NCBI RefSeq assembly: GCF_003112775.1
Contig: NZ_BFCH01000002.1
Span: 383,195 to 447,194 of the forward strand
DNA length: 64,000 nucleotides
Reading direction: 5' to 3'
Source: Mycobacterium montefiorense
Lineage (GTDB): Bacteria > Actinomycetota > Actinomycetes > Mycobacteriales > Mycobacteriaceae
Position numbers and translations under genes: made by a program. Below, in pieces: positions 27,674 through 37,827 of the stretch. Under the pieces are notes generated by a model that was not told where the DNA came from, made no database searches, and was given only the letters and a program-made list of their open reading frames with translations. The stretch's first letter is position 1. Each line of letters opens with the position of its first letter.

Positions 27674-29140
27674 ATGGCCTTGTTGGCCGGCGGCGTGAGT
27701 GAACTCTTCATCGACGGCAAGATGTCGGCCGGCGGTGCCGGTACCTTCCCGACCATCAACCCGGCGACCGAGGAAGTACTCGGCGTGGCGGCCGACGCCG
27801 ACGCCGAGGATATGAGCCGTGCGATCGATGCCGCACGCCGCGCCTTCGACGAGACGGACTGGTCGCGCAACACCGAGTTACGGGTCCGGTGCGTGCGCCA
27901 GCTGCGCGAGGCGATGCAGCAGCACCTCGAGGAACTGCGCGACATGACCATCGCCGAAGTCGGCGCGCCACGGATGCTCACCGGAATCGCTCAGCTCGAA
28001 GTCCCGGTCAACGACCTGGCGTTCGCGGCGGATACCGCCGAATCGTATGAATACAGCCAAGATCTCGGCGAGGCAAAGCCGATGGGCATCCCCACCCGGC
28101 GCACCATCGCCCGTGAGGCCGTTGGTGTCGTCGGCGCTATCACCCCGTGGAATTTTCCGCACCAGATCAACCTCGCCAAGATCGGGCCCGCGCTGGCCGC
28201 CGGAAACACCGTGGTGCTCAAGCCCGCCCCCGATACCCCCTGGTGTGCTGCCGTGTTGGGCGAACTCGTCGCCGAGCACACCGATTTTCCGCCCGGTGTG
28301 ATCAACATCGTCACCTCCAGTGATCACAGCGTGGGTGCGATGTTGTCGAAAGACTCTCGGGTGGATATGGTTTCGTTCACCGGGTCGACGGCGACCGGCC
28401 GCGCCGTGATGGCCGACGGCGCTGCGACCATCAAAAAGGTGTTCCTCGAGCTGGGGGGCAAGTCGGCCTTCATCGTCCTCGAAGACGCCGATCTGGGCGG
28501 TGCGGTGAGCATGGCCGGGTTCTCGGTGTGCATGCACGCCGGGCAGGGATGCGCGATCACCACCCGGCTGGTCGTGCCACGGGCCAAGTACGACGAAGCC
28601 GTCTCGATCGCTGCCGCGACGATGGGCGGCATCAAGGCCGGTGACCCGACTGACCCCGGAACCATCTGCGGCCCAGTGATTTCGGCGCGCCAGCGGGATC
28701 GCATCCAGGGTTACCTCGACTCGGCGATCGCCGAGGGCGGGACGTTCGCGTGCGGCGGCGGCCGGCCGGCCGGCCGCGAAGTCGGTTTCTTCATCGAGCC
28801 CACCCTGATCGCGGGCCTGGGCAACGACGCTCGGGTATCGCGCGAGGAGATCTTCGGTCCTGTCCTGACTGTGATTCCGCACGACGGCGACGACGACGCC
28901 GTGCGTATCGCCAACGATTCGGCATACGGGTTGTCGGGCACGGTATTCGGCACCGACCCGGAGCGGGCGGCGCGGGCGGCCGCGCGGGTCCGCGCCGGCA
29001 CGATCAATGTCAATGGTGGCGTGTGGTATTCGGCCGACGCGCCGTTCGGCGGATACAAGCAGTCCGGAAACGGTCGCGAGATGGGATTGGCCGGTTTCGA
29101 GGAGTACTTGGAGACCAAGACCATCGCGACAGCGGTTTGA
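27674..29140 (+). CDS. aldA: NAD-dependent aldehyde dehydrogenase AldA
   Basis: 488 residues (Rv0768 is about 489). ALDH motifs: TPWNFPHQINLAKIGPALAAGNTVVLKP, VSFTGSTATGR, catalytic general base in LELGGKSAFIV, nucleophile Cys in MHAGQGCAITTR, and EEIFGPVL. Oxidises an aldehyde to an acid, which fits a pathway taking alcohol products of the P450/AdhB operon onward. The first gene of a four-gene plus-strand operon divergent from the TetR. Confidence 0.93.
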   Translation: MALLAGGVSELFIDGKMSAGGAGTFPTINPATEEVLGVAADADAEDMSRAIDAARRAFDETDWSRNTELRVRCVRQLREAMQQHLEELRDMTIAEVGAPRMLTGIAQLEVPVNDLAFAADTAESYEYSQDLGEAKPMGIPTRRTIAREAVGVVGAITPWNFPHQINLAKIGPALAAGNTVVLKPAPDTPWCAAVLGELVAEHTDFPPGVINIVTSSDHSVGAMLSKDSRVDMVSFTGSTATGRAVMADGAATIKKVFLELGGKSAFIVLEDADLGGAVSMAGFSVCMHAGQGCAITTRLVVPRAKYDEAVSIAAATMGGIKAGDPTDPGTICGPVISARQRDRIQGYLDSAIAEGGTFACGGGRPAGREVGFFIEPTLIAGLGNDARVSREEIFGPVLTVIPHDGDDDAVRIANDSAYGLSGTVFGTDPERAARAAARVRAGTINVNGGVWYSADAPFGGYKQSGNGREMGLAGFEEYLETKTIATAV

Positions 29141-29158
29141 CCAGAGGAGCTTGCAAGC

Positions 29159-29908
29159 ATGAGATTTGAGAACAAGGTCGCCATCGTCACCGGATCGGGC
29201 GGCGGCATCGGCCAAGCCTACGTCGAGGCGCTGGCCCGTGAGGGCGCCGCGGTTGTGGTGGCCGACATCAATGCGGACGCTGCCGAGAAAGTGGCCAAGC
29301 AGATCTCCGCGGACGGTGGCACGGCCATCAGCATCCCGGTCGACGTTTCGGATCCGGAGTCAGCCAAAGCGATGGCCGATCGCACGCTGGCCGAGTTCGG
29401 CGGCATCGACTACCTCGTCAACAACGCGGCGATCTTCGGTGGCATGAAGCTGGACTTCCTGCTCACCATCGATCCCGAGTACTACAAGAAATTCATGAGC
29501 GTCAATCTCGATGGCGCGCTGTGGTGTACCCGTGCGGTCTACAAAAAGATGTCCAAACGCGGCGGCGGGGCGATCGTCAACCAGTCGTCCACCGCTGCCT
29601 GGCTGTACGCGAACTATTACGGTCTGGCGAAGGTCGGCATCAACGGCCTGACCCAGCAGCTCTCGCGCGAGCTGGGCGGCCGCAACATCCGGATCAACGC
29701 GATCGCGCCCGGCCCCATCGACACCGAGGCCAACCGGACCACCACGCCCAAGGAGATGGTCGACGACATCGTCAAGGGTCTTCCGTTGTCGCGCATGGGA
29801 ACTCCAGAGGATCTGGTGGGCATGTGCCTGTTCCTGCTGTCGGATGAGGCCAAATGGATCACTGGGCAGATCTTCAACGTTGACGGTGGACAGATAATAC
29901 GGTCATGA
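29159..29908 (+). CDS. Short-chain dehydrogenase/reductase (Rv0769-like)
   Basis: 249 residues. TGSGGGIGQAYVEALA nucleotide motif, DINADAAEKV giving NAD preference, NNAAIFGG, catalytic Ser in VNQSSTAAW, and YxxxK in YYGLAKVGINGL. Terminal WITGQIFNVDGGQI is typical of the family. Eighteen bases after aldA with AGAGGAG just upstream. Its stop overlaps the next start by four bases. Confidence 0.92.
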   Translation: MRFENKVAIVTGSGGGIGQAYVEALAREGAAVVVADINADAAEKVAKQISADGGTAISIPVDVSDPESAKAMADRTLAEFGGIDYLVNNAAIFGGMKLDFLLTIDPEYYKKFMSVNLDGALWCTRAVYKKMSKRGGGAIVNQSSTAAWLYANYYGLAKVGINGLTQQLSRELGGRNIRINAIAPGPIDTEANRTTTPKEMVDDIVKGLPLSRMGTPEDLVGMCLFLLSDEAKWITGQIFNVDGGQIIRS

Positions 29909-30759
29909 CAGAGCTGAAGCTGGGGTATATCGGGCTGGGAAACATGGGCGCGCCGATGGCCACGAAGATGACCGAATGGCCGGGCGGGGTAACGGTTTAC
30001 GACATCCGGACTGAGGCGATGACGCCGCTGATAGAAAAAGGTGCCGGCATCGCCGACAGCGTCGCCGACATTGCCGCCGCCGACATCATCCATATCACCG
30101 TGCTCAATGATGCCCAGGTGCGTGAGGTCGTCGGCGAGCTGGCCGCCAATGCGAAGCCCGGCACCGTCATCGCGATCCACTCCACCATCAGCGACACCAC
30201 CGCCGTCGAGCTGGCCGCCGAGCTCAAACCGCAAGGCATCCATGTCGTCGACGCGCCCGTCAGTGGTGGGGCGGCCGCGGCGGCGAAGGGCGAGCTCGCC
30301 ACGATGGTGGGCGCTGAGCGCGAGGTGTACGAGCGAATCAAGCCGGCATTCAAACACTGGGCGGCGATGGTCATCCACGCCGGCGAGCCTGGTGCTGGGA
30401 CGCGAATGAAGCTGGCGCGCAACATGTTGACGTTCACCTCGTACGCGGCGGCATGCGAAGCCATGAAGCTGGCCGAGGCGGCGGGGCTGGATCTACAGGC
30501 GCTGGGCCGGGTGGTGCGCCACACCGACGCGCTGACCAGCGGGCCGGGAGCCATCATGGTGCGCGCGGACATGAAAGACCTTGAGCCGGGCAACTTCCTG
30601 TACGAGCCGTTCTTGCACACTCGTGGCTTGGGGGAGAAAGATCTGAGCCTGGCGTTAGGTCTGGGCGAAGCCGTATCGGTTGACCTGCCGCTCGCCCAGC
30701 TGGCATATGAACGGCTGGCGGGCGGCCTCGGGGTGCCGCACACACAGAAAGAGACGTAA
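29905..30759 (+). CDS. 3-hydroxyisobutyrate-dehydrogenase-like protein (Rv0770-like)
   Basis: 284 residues of the beta-hydroxyacid dehydrogenase family: N-terminal LGYIGLGNMGAPMATKM Rossmann motif, substrate-binding DAPVSGGAAAAAKGELATMVG, and catalytic Lys region AGTRMKLARNMLTFTSYAA. Oxidises a short beta-hydroxy acid with NAD(P). ATGA overlap with the SDR gene shows coupling. The exact substrate is not deducible. Confidence 0.9.
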   Translation: MTELKLGYIGLGNMGAPMATKMTEWPGGVTVYDIRTEAMTPLIEKGAGIADSVADIAAADIIHITVLNDAQVREVVGELAANAKPGTVIAIHSTISDTTAVELAAELKPQGIHVVDAPVSGGAAAAAKGELATMVGAEREVYERIKPAFKHWAAMVIHAGEPGAGTRMKLARNMLTFTSYAAACEAMKLAEAAGLDLQALGRVVRHTDALTSGPGAIMVRADMKDLEPGNFLYEPFLHTRGLGEKDLSLALGLGEAVSVDLPLAQLAYERLAGGLGVPHTQKET

Positions 30760-31194
30760 ATGGACGAATTGCGCCGCAAGGGCCTCGAGAAAATGAATGA
30801 GGTCTACGGGTGGGAGATGCCCAACATAGAGGGCGACGCGTACTTCGACCTGACCGTCGACCACCTGTTCGGCAGTATCTGGAACCGGCCGGGTTTGTCG
30901 ATGCGCGACAAACGGATCATGACGTTGACGGCCGTGACGGCAGTCGGAAGCCGTGACCTGGCCGAGATCCAGATCAATGCGGCACTGCTGAACGGGGAAC
31001 TCACCGAGGACGAGCTCAAGGAGATGGCTGTCTTCCTCACCCACTATCTCGGGTTCCCGCTCGGTTCTGCGCTCAATGGGGCGGTCTCAGCCGTGGTGGC
31101 AAAACGCAAGAAAGCCGCCGCGAAGGGTGCTGGCGAGGACAAGAAAGCCAACGTCGAGGGTGCGCTGAAGATGCACTCGGGCAAGACCGACTAA
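30760..31194 (+). CDS. Carboxymuconolactone decarboxylase family protein (Rv0771-like)
   Basis: 144 residues starting immediately after the preceding stop. The CMD helix pair includes SIWNRPGLSMRDKRIMTLTAVTAVGSRDLAEIQINAALLNGELTEDELKEMAVFLTHYLGFP, which matches gamma-CMD without the CxxC of AhpD. A Lys/Ala-rich tail follows. It has the same length as Rv0771. The last gene of the aldA operon; the reaction in this context is unproven. Confidence 0.9.
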   Translation: MDELRRKGLEKMNEVYGWEMPNIEGDAYFDLTVDHLFGSIWNRPGLSMRDKRIMTLTAVTAVGSRDLAEIQINAALLNGELTEDELKEMAVFLTHYLGFPLGSALNGAVSAVVAKRKKAAAKGAGEDKKANVEGALKMHSGKTD

Positions 31195-31222
31195 GTCGGC
31201 TCGCGGGGGTGGGCGATCGCTT

Positions 31223-32308
<1,086 letters not shown>

Positions 32309-32362
32309 GGTGCCCACTTCCTGGTACATTGTTCGGATATGAGGTTGTTCATTCCCAAACTA

Positions 32363-32376
32363 GTTCACGACTGAAC
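32363..32376. promoter_or_regulatory. Inverted repeat between AKR and MarR genes
   Basis: GTTCA-CGAC-TGAAC, with additional GTTC half-sites (32330s and 32347) in the same short divergent promoter. A plausible MarR operator controlling both genes. Confidence 0.45.
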
Positions 32377-32390
32377 GATCTGGCAAGTCG

Positions 32391-32798
32391 ATGTCTGCGG
32401 TTGATGCGGCCAAGATCTGGTCACTGAATTATCGGGTGCTGCTCTCCGTCATCTCGTGCGCCGAGCCCAATATCTGCGCATTGGGGCTCGAGTCCAAGGA
32501 ACTGTTCCTGCTGGCCGAGATCGACGAGCACCCCTACCCGGCCGAACTGGCCGCGACGCTGAGCATGCCCAAGGCAACGGTGACGCTTTACCTGAAACGG
32601 CTTGAGGCCGCGGGGTTCGTGACCCGCGAGATCGATCCGTCCGATTTGCGGCGTCATCGGCTGCTGCTCACCGCGTCCGGGAGGCAAGCGGCCAAGAAAG
32701 GCCTGTCGTTGCTGTCCGACGAGTTCAACAAGCGTCTGGGACGTCTGAGCGCAGCGCAGCAAAAGGACCTCAAGAGCCTGCTCGAGAAAATCCTGTAA
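32391..32798 (+). CDS. MarR-type winged-helix regulator
   Basis: 135 residues. Central winged helix: HPYPAELAATLSMPKATVTLYLKRLEAAGFVTREIDPSDLRRHRLLLTASGRQAAKK, the MarR pattern with DxR wing. Flanked by helices for dimerisation. It diverges from the aldo/keto reductase, which it probably regulates, and precedes purD by only 25 bases. That could give read-through into purD. Confidence 0.85.
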   Translation: MSAVDAAKIWSLNYRVLLSVISCAEPNICALGLESKELFLLAEIDEHPYPAELAATLSMPKATVTLYLKRLEAAGFVTREIDPSDLRRHRLLLTASGRQAAKKGLSLLSDEFNKRLGRLSAAQQKDLKSLLEKIL

Positions 32799-32823
32799 CG
32801 TCGTGACGCTAGTCTGACCTCTC

Positions 32824-34092
32824 GTGCGCGTTCTGGTGATCGGCTCCGGTGCCCGTGAACATGCCCTGCTGTCGGCTCTCAGTAGAGATCCGCAGGTCAC
32901 AGGGCTTGCCGTTGCTCCCGGCAACGCCGGCACCGCCCGGCTGGCCGAGCAACACGACGTCGACATCACCTCCGGTGAGGCTGTGGTGGTTTTGGCACGC
33001 GAGGTGCGGGCCGACCTGGTCATCATCGGGCCCGAAGTCCCCTTGGTGCTCGGGGTAGCCGACGCCGTGCGCGCCGCCGGCATCGTGTGCTTCGGGCCCA
33101 GCAAGGATGCGGCTCGCATCGAGGGCTCGAAGGCATTCGCCAAGGAGGTCATGGCGGCCGCCGGCGTGCGCACTGCGTCCAGCGAAATCGTGGACAATCC
33201 AGCACATTTGGATGCAGCCCTCGATCGCTTCGGCCCGCCGGCAGGGGATCCGGCTTGGGTGGTCAAGGACGACTCTCTGGCGGGCGGCAAAGGCGTGGTG
33301 GTGACTCCGGATCGCGACGCGGCCCGCGCTCATGGTGCCGGCCTGCTCGAAGCGGGTCATCCCGTGCTGCTGGAGTCCTTTCTGGACGGCCCGGAGGTTT
33401 CGCTGTTCTGTGTGGTCGACGGCAAGACAGTGGTCCCCCTGCTGCCGGCGCAAGATTTCAAACGGGTGGGTGACGGCGACGCGGGCCCGAACACCGGTGG
33501 CATGGGCGCCTACGCGCCGTTGCCATGGCTTCCCGACGATGTATACCGGCAAGTGCTCACCGCGATCGTGGAACCCGTTGCGGCCGAGATGGTTCAGCGC
33601 GGATGCCCGTTCTCCGGTCTGCTCTATGTCGGACTCGCCATCACCTCCAACGGGCCGGCAGTGGTCGAATTCAACTGCCGCTTCGGCGATCCGGAGACCC
33701 AGGCCGTACTGGCCTTGCTGGATTCACCGCTCGGGCAGCTGCTGCATGCCGCCGGCGCCGGCGAACTCGCTAACTTCGGCGAGTTGCGCTGGCGAGACGG
33801 TGCCGCCGTGACCGTGGTGCTGGCGGCCGAGAACTACCCGGGGCGTCCCCGGGTGGGTGACGTCATCGTCGGGTCCGAAGCCGACGGTGTGCTGCACGCC
33901 GGAACGACGCGCCGCGACGACGGCGCAATCGTCTCTTCGGGCGGCCGGGTGCTGTCAGTGGTGGGCACCGGCGCCGACCTGTCCGCGGCGCGCGAGCACG
34001 CCTACGAGATCCTGCGCTCAATTCGACTGCCGGGCAGTCATTTTCGCAGCGACATCGGATTGTTGGCGCAAGAGGGCAAGATCCAACTTTAG
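32824..34092 (+). CDS. purD: Phosphoribosylamine-glycine ligase PurD
   Basis: 422 residues from GTG. ATP-grasp enzyme of purine synthesis: N-terminal [87 protein letters not shown] and [14 protein letters not shown]. Makes GAR from phosphoribosylamine and glycine. Its last eight codons lie in a sequence repeated at 40091, next to ggtA, which marks the left edge of an insertion. Confidence 0.97.
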   Translation: MRVLVIGSGAREHALLSALSRDPQVTGLAVAPGNAGTARLAEQHDVDITSGEAVVVLAREVRADLVIIGPEVPLVLGVADAVRAAGIVCFGPSKDAARIEGSKAFAKEVMAAAGVRTASSEIVDNPAHLDAALDRFGPPAGDPAWVVKDDSLAGGKGVVVTPDRDAARAHGAGLLEAGHPVLLESFLDGPEVSLFCVVDGKTVVPLLPAQDFKRVGDGDAGPNTGGMGAYAPLPWLPDDVYRQVLTAIVEPVAAEMVQRGCPFSGLLYVGLAITSNGPAVVEFNCRFGDPETQAVLALLDSPLGQLLHAAGAGELANFGELRWRDGAAVTVVLAAENYPGRPRVGDVIVGSEADGVLHAGTTRRDDGAIVSSGGRVLSVVGTGADLSAAREHAYEILRSIRLPGSHFRSDIGLLAQEGKIQL

Positions 34093-34110
34093 AAGGCCAT
34101 AGCTTCGGCC
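34066..34110. repeat. Left copy of purD/ggtA junction repeat
   Basis: 45 bases beginning GCGCAAGAGGGCAAGATCC, containing the purD stop and, on the other strand, a remnant reading EAMAF-stop like the ggtA C-terminus. It matches 40091-40134 at 41 of 45 positions with one gap. Same orientation at both ends of the island. Confidence 0.85.
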
Positions 34111-35625
34111 TCAATTGATTTGGCGTCTTATCCTGAATCGTGAAGCAGTGTCCAGGATTTCAAGTTCACGGCCAAGGAGATCAGCCAGGCTGTTGATCGC
34201 GGGGACTGCCGACCGACAGGCGGTCAGGCCGAAGGTTAGCTGGTTATCGATGCGGGTGTAGCTGATGTTCAGCGCCTGCCCGCTGACAGGAACCGACAAC
34301 GGGTAGAGCGCTTCGAGGCGAGCACCGTTCCAGTACAGCGGGCCGCGAAGACCGAACAGATTGCAGATCATGACATTTGGAGGGTGCAAGAGTGTTATCG
34401 GACGGCCCAGAGTTATTGCCAATGCGAGTGGTGTAGCGCCGAGCACGCTCATCGCCAGTACCTGTGTTTGGCTACGGGCGGCGAGCGCGGTGAAGCCTTC
34501 GCGCATGCCCTCGCATACGGCCTGCAGACGCTCTGCAGGGTTGGCCAAGTGCGTGGCCAATGAGCACATCAGCAATCCGAGCTTGGAGTCGGTGTCCGGA
34601 TTTGTCCTGTCGGCAGGGTGGTTGCCGGGCACTACGATTGGCACCATCGCCACCAGTGGCATTGATGGTAACGCGTTGCGCGTGGTTAAGTACTGACGTA
34701 GTGCCCCGGCGCACATAGCCAGCACAACGTCGTCGATCGTGGCGTCGGTGCGCGCGGCAACTCGCTGCAGCCGCTCGATCGAGAAGCTGCAGCCCGCGAA
34801 GGCCCGATTGCCACTGATTGGCACATTGAGCGGGCTGCGCGGGGCGGCCAGAGTCAGGGGACCGCCTCGGCGGCACGCTGCACGCCAGGTGGTGTCTGCG
34901 AGCGGTAATGCCATCCCCGCCATCCCTGCGACCGCGGCGAGTGCGCCCCGAGCAGCGTTGCGCAGGCCGTCGCCCGCGAGCATCTTCGGCATCACCCACG
35001 TAGCCTGGATCGTGTCCAGCCAATCGCTGCCGCCCACGGGTGGGGTTAGGCTGTGTGGCCCAGTCTGCTCGGCGGTCTCCCAGAAGGCTGGCATGCCACG
35101 CCGATTCGGGTCGGTGCCAACGATTTGCTGCACCAGCCGTGCCAGCGAGACCCTAGCAAGTAATGCAGGATGAGTCTTGATGTAGGCGGCGCACCGTTGA
35201 TCGTCGAGGCCTTCGATCAAGTGGAACTGCCACAGCGGGCGGGTACGGTCGAGCAGCTCGCTATGCAGGCGCGAAACCAGATCCCACAACTCGGTGAGGC
35301 CACCTGGTGCGGGCAATGCCGAAATCCTTACGTGATAGCTCAGATCGATTTCGGGGTCGGTGCGCCAATGCCATTGCCCGAGCGAACGAAGCGATCGATG
35401 CGGGCGCAGCCTCCACTCGGGCGCGGCCCGTTCGCGAGCTAGCGCTGCAGTGACCATGTCTCGCAAGTGACATCCTTTGGCATCCTCGGGCGGACCGAGC
35501 AACGCAACGGAGCCGACGTGGAGCGGACGTTGCGGTCGTTCGGCGATGAGGAACAGCGCGTCAGCGGGCGACATTAAGAATCCCATGGGCAGGGCAACCT
35601 CCGGCCGATTCAGATGACGACCCAT
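34111..35625 (-). CDS. WS/DGAT-like acyltransferase with degenerate active site
   Basis: 504 residues from ATG 35625; ATG 35586, with GGAGG 11 bases upstream, is an alternative. Family landmarks: MSPADALFLIAERPQRPLHVGSVALL, DLSYHVRISALPAPGG, RTRPLWQFHLIEGL, ATIDDVVLAMCAGALRQYL and a C-terminal SYTRIDNQLTFGL. The catalytic HHxxxDG, expected at 35152-35172, reads HPALLAR, so the second His, Asp and Gly are gone, and the NVPGP block is NLFGLRG. Known members make wax esters or triacylglycerol from acyl-CoA. This one should be inactive as an acyltransferase. It may be decaying or repurposed. Confidence 0.8.
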   Translation of the reverse strand: MGRHLNRPEVALPMGFLMSPADALFLIAERPQRPLHVGSVALLGPPEDAKGCHLRDMVTAALARERAAPEWRLRPHRSLRSLGQWHWRTDPEIDLSYHVRISALPAPGGLTELWDLVSRLHSELLDRTRPLWQFHLIEGLDDQRCAAYIKTHPALLARVSLARLVQQIVGTDPNRRGMPAFWETAEQTGPHSLTPPVGGSDWLDTIQATWVMPKMLAGDGLRNAARGALAAVAGMAGMALPLADTTWRAACRRGGPLTLAAPRSPLNVPISGNRAFAGCSFSIERLQRVAARTDATIDDVVLAMCAGALRQYLTTRNALPSMPLVAMVPIVVPGNHPADRTNPDTDSKLGLLMCSLATHLANPAERLQAVCEGMREGFTALAARSQTQVLAMSVLGATPLALAITLGRPITLLHPPNVMICNLFGLRGPLYWNGARLEALYPLSVPVSGQALNISYTRIDNQLTFGLTACRSAVPAINSLADLLGRELEILDTASRFRIRRQIN

Positions 35626-35712
35626 CAGATTGCGCCCGCCAGCACGAAAGCGATCTGCGCAGGTTGCACTGTGTGAGGGATTTTCACCTATCAATATTTC
35701 CGTGCGTGCCCA

Positions 35713-35764
35713 ATTGCACACCCAGCCGTGGGCACGCAAAAGAGCGCGAGCCGCTGAGCGGACC
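35713..35764 (-). promoter_or_regulatory. Composite palindromic element, copy 3 (before WS/DGAT-like gene)
   Basis: Read on the minus strand: GGTCCGCTCAGCGG, then TTGCGTGCCC and, after six bases, GGGTGTGCAATT. This is the same order and spacing style as copies at 36073 and 37776. It lies about 90 bases upstream of the WS/DGAT-like start. Confidence 0.6.
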
Positions 35765-36072
35765 GGTAATCACGGGCGCGGTTATGTACGGCAGAAACGT
35801 TGGCGGCGCGCAGCGCGTAGCGCAGCACTGATTTGTCAAATCCTATGAGTATCCGGCTCGGCCAGTGCAACTCGCGATGCGGCACTACACTCGGTGCGAA
35901 CGTGGATCGTGAATGGTCCGACGACGATCGGACTTTGTCTGGTGTGTCTTTGCAATGCTGGTGACGAGACGGGATTTACATGTTCTTTTCCTCGATGTTA
36001 CAGCCAAGCGCATGCCGTTGTGCGTCGGTGTCGGCGAACTGATGCAGCGAGGATCTTCCGAAGGCCGCGAAC
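35765..36072. other. Non-coding stretch in island
   Basis: No frame with convincing codon use or a ribosome site was found. It contains short GC palindromes (for example GCGCGTAGCGC near 35807). It probably holds divergent promoters for the WS/DGAT-like and IclR units. Confidence 0.4.
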
Positions 36073-36123
36073 GGTCCGTTCAGCGGACCACCCTATTGCG
36101 TGCTAAATGTGAAGGCACGCAAT
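36073..36123 (+). promoter_or_regulatory. Composite palindromic element, copy 1 (before IclR gene)
   Basis: GGTCCGTTCAGCGGACC (36073-36089) followed by the perfect hairpin ATTGCGTGC-N11-GCACGCAAT (36095-36123). It is shared with copies upstream of the other two island units. The following 350 bases before the IclR start contain no convincing gene and may be a long leader. Confidence 0.65.
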
Positions 36124-36475
36124 ATATGCGCGCGTAATGGCCGTACCTCAGTGCTGAATGGTCGAGCCAAAGTAATGCTGCCCGAACGGATAGGGAGATC
36201 GGAGATTTCTGGTGCTGCTTTCGACGTCATCATCAACACAGCGAGTGGGGCAATGCTAGGCGGATGCATACATCTCCTTCATGCGGTCAAAGCGCCACTA
36301 CGTCTGACGGCCAGCATCAGCGACGGGACGGCGCCTCGATTTTCCGTTATAAGACGCGGCGGACTAGCAACGCGGAAGGGTGAATCTTGGAGAAGCGCAG
36401 TGTCGCAAGGCACAATTTCTGTTCCCGACTCCGCCGCGCGCCGTTGCCGGCGCCAGCGCGGCGTAAGGCTTGTTG

Positions 36476-37234
36476 ATGGTCGGGGACGGCAATGTCGCGA
36501 AAGTGCCATGCGGCCGAGGCGTTCTCGAGGGTGCTTTCACGCTACTCAACGTGCTCAGCCAAGCCGACAACGGACTGGGTCTGACGGAGCTTTCGCGCGA
36601 AACCGGGTTGGCCAAAACCACCGTGTATCGGCTGGTCGAGCAACTCGTCAAAGTTGGTGCAGCCCAAAGCATTGACCACCGTTACTTCATTGGACCGACG
36701 GTTGCCCGGCTGGGCCGGCGTTGGCAACCCGATCCACAGCTGCGCAATGCGGCTTACGGGCCAATCCGCAGCCTTGCTGAGACGGCCAACACTGCAGCAG
36801 CAGCATACGTACTATGCGAAGAGCGCGTCCAGCTTGTCACCGCGGCAGCGGCCCGGGGTCGCTTCTGGCTACCGCCGAGTGACCTGGATGCAGAATCCCT
36901 ACCGGGCACTGCGGTTGCGCGGGTACTCCTCGCCACGGCCGGCGACAATGGTGCGAGTAGTGGCCAATGCGGAAGCAGTTGGCACCAACGTCTGCAGTCA
37001 GATCTCAGGGATTGGCGACCATTCGTCACCGACGACCAGGACACCACCGAAGGTATCCGTTGGTTGGCCGCGCCGATCTGGCGTAGCGACGACCGGTGTG
37101 CCGCCGCGGTTTCTGCGCTAGTTGTCGGCCCCGTGCTGCCTTCGGGCCTCAAAGACCTTGTCGTGCTCGCTGCTAAAGACATCAGCCAACGGCTTCATTT
37201 GGAAGCAACACGCGGTGTGCAAAGCGCTGGTTGA
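36476..37234 (+). CDS. IclR-family regulator
   Basis: 252 residues from ATG 36476 (TAAGG nearby). N-terminal helix-turn-helix RGVLEGAFTLLNVLSQADNGLGLTELSRETGLAKTTVYRLVEQLVKVGAAQSIDHRYFIGPTVARLG is a clear IclR motif. The effector half is a GAF-like domain with weaker conservation (AAYVLCEERVQLVTAAAARG, GIRWLAAPIWRSDDRCAAAVSALV). It is the only regulator in the island and the obvious candidate to bind the three composite palindromes. Confidence 0.85.
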   Translation: MVGDGNVAKVPCGRGVLEGAFTLLNVLSQADNGLGLTELSRETGLAKTTVYRLVEQLVKVGAAQSIDHRYFIGPTVARLGRRWQPDPQLRNAAYGPIRSLAETANTAAAAYVLCEERVQLVTAAAARGRFWLPPSDLDAESLPGTAVARVLLATAGDNGASSGQCGSSWHQRLQSDLRDWRPFVTDDQDTTEGIRWLAAPIWRSDDRCAAAVSALVVGPVLPSGLKDLVVLAAKDISQRLHLEATRGVQSAG

Positions 37235-37775
37235 ATCCACCGGGCACACTCACGCGGGGAACCCGGTAGTCGTGCCCGCCAAGGGCAGCACGATCTCGCC
37301 GCGGATCGGAGGTCAGTTCCCGCGGCGTGGAGTTCACCATCTCCGCGACGCGTGCGGACCGGTTTCGCATTTGCGGCCAATTCTGCTGCTGTGCAGCAAT
37401 TCCCGCGCAACGACTCCGGCCCCGGATCTCGGTGATGGCGGCCCCGACAGGGCGCGTAACTCGTATATCGAAGCGGTTAGCTGAGGGTTGCTCTCTCGCA
37501 CGAAGACGACGTTGCTGTCTCGACCATTTCAATGATCTGCTCAACCTCGGCGTTAGGCTGGCCATCATCGATTTGATGCTGGCCCGCGTCTCCGGGAGAC
37601 CCTGGTGCGTCACTACATGCACCCTCGCAAGAATGAAGGTGCATCAACGCGGAAGGCTGCTATCTCCAAGATTCGTTCGATGTTGCCGACGGTTTGTTCG
37701 TGCTCAAAGCTGCGGTCTAAGACGGCGACACCGGGCGAGTGTTGCGTTAAAAAAATCCAACACGAGCTGCTGCCC
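37235..37775. other. Non-coding or decayed stretch in island
   Basis: 540 bases with no gene I can support. Short frames exist on both strands. A minus-strand piece (37613-37798) reads SPGVAVLDRSFEHEQTVGNIERILEIAA, which looks protein-like but has no start, no ribosome site and stops early. It may be the remains of a deleted gene. Confidence 0.4.
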
Positions 37776-37827
37776 GTCCGCTCAGCGGACCAGACCATTG
37801 CGCATCGAATTTATCAGGGTGTGCAAT
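37776..37827 (+). promoter_or_regulatory. Composite palindromic element, copy 2 (before toxin-like unit)
   Basis: Perfect palindrome GTCCGCTCAGCGGAC (37776-37790), then ATTGCGCA...TGTGCAAT (37797-37827, one mismatch in the arms). Downstream are an ACGCA-N7-TGCGT repeat (37834-37850) and direct repeats CTTGTCCA (37889, 37916) and TCGAACATTTT (37987, 38026-27). The next gene starts at 38081. Confidence 0.65.

Noticed and set aside
36100..36475. Open frame through the IclR leader and into the IclR gene in another frame
   Set aside because: Overlaps the helix-turn-helix coding region out of frame, has low-complexity Arg content and no ribosome site.
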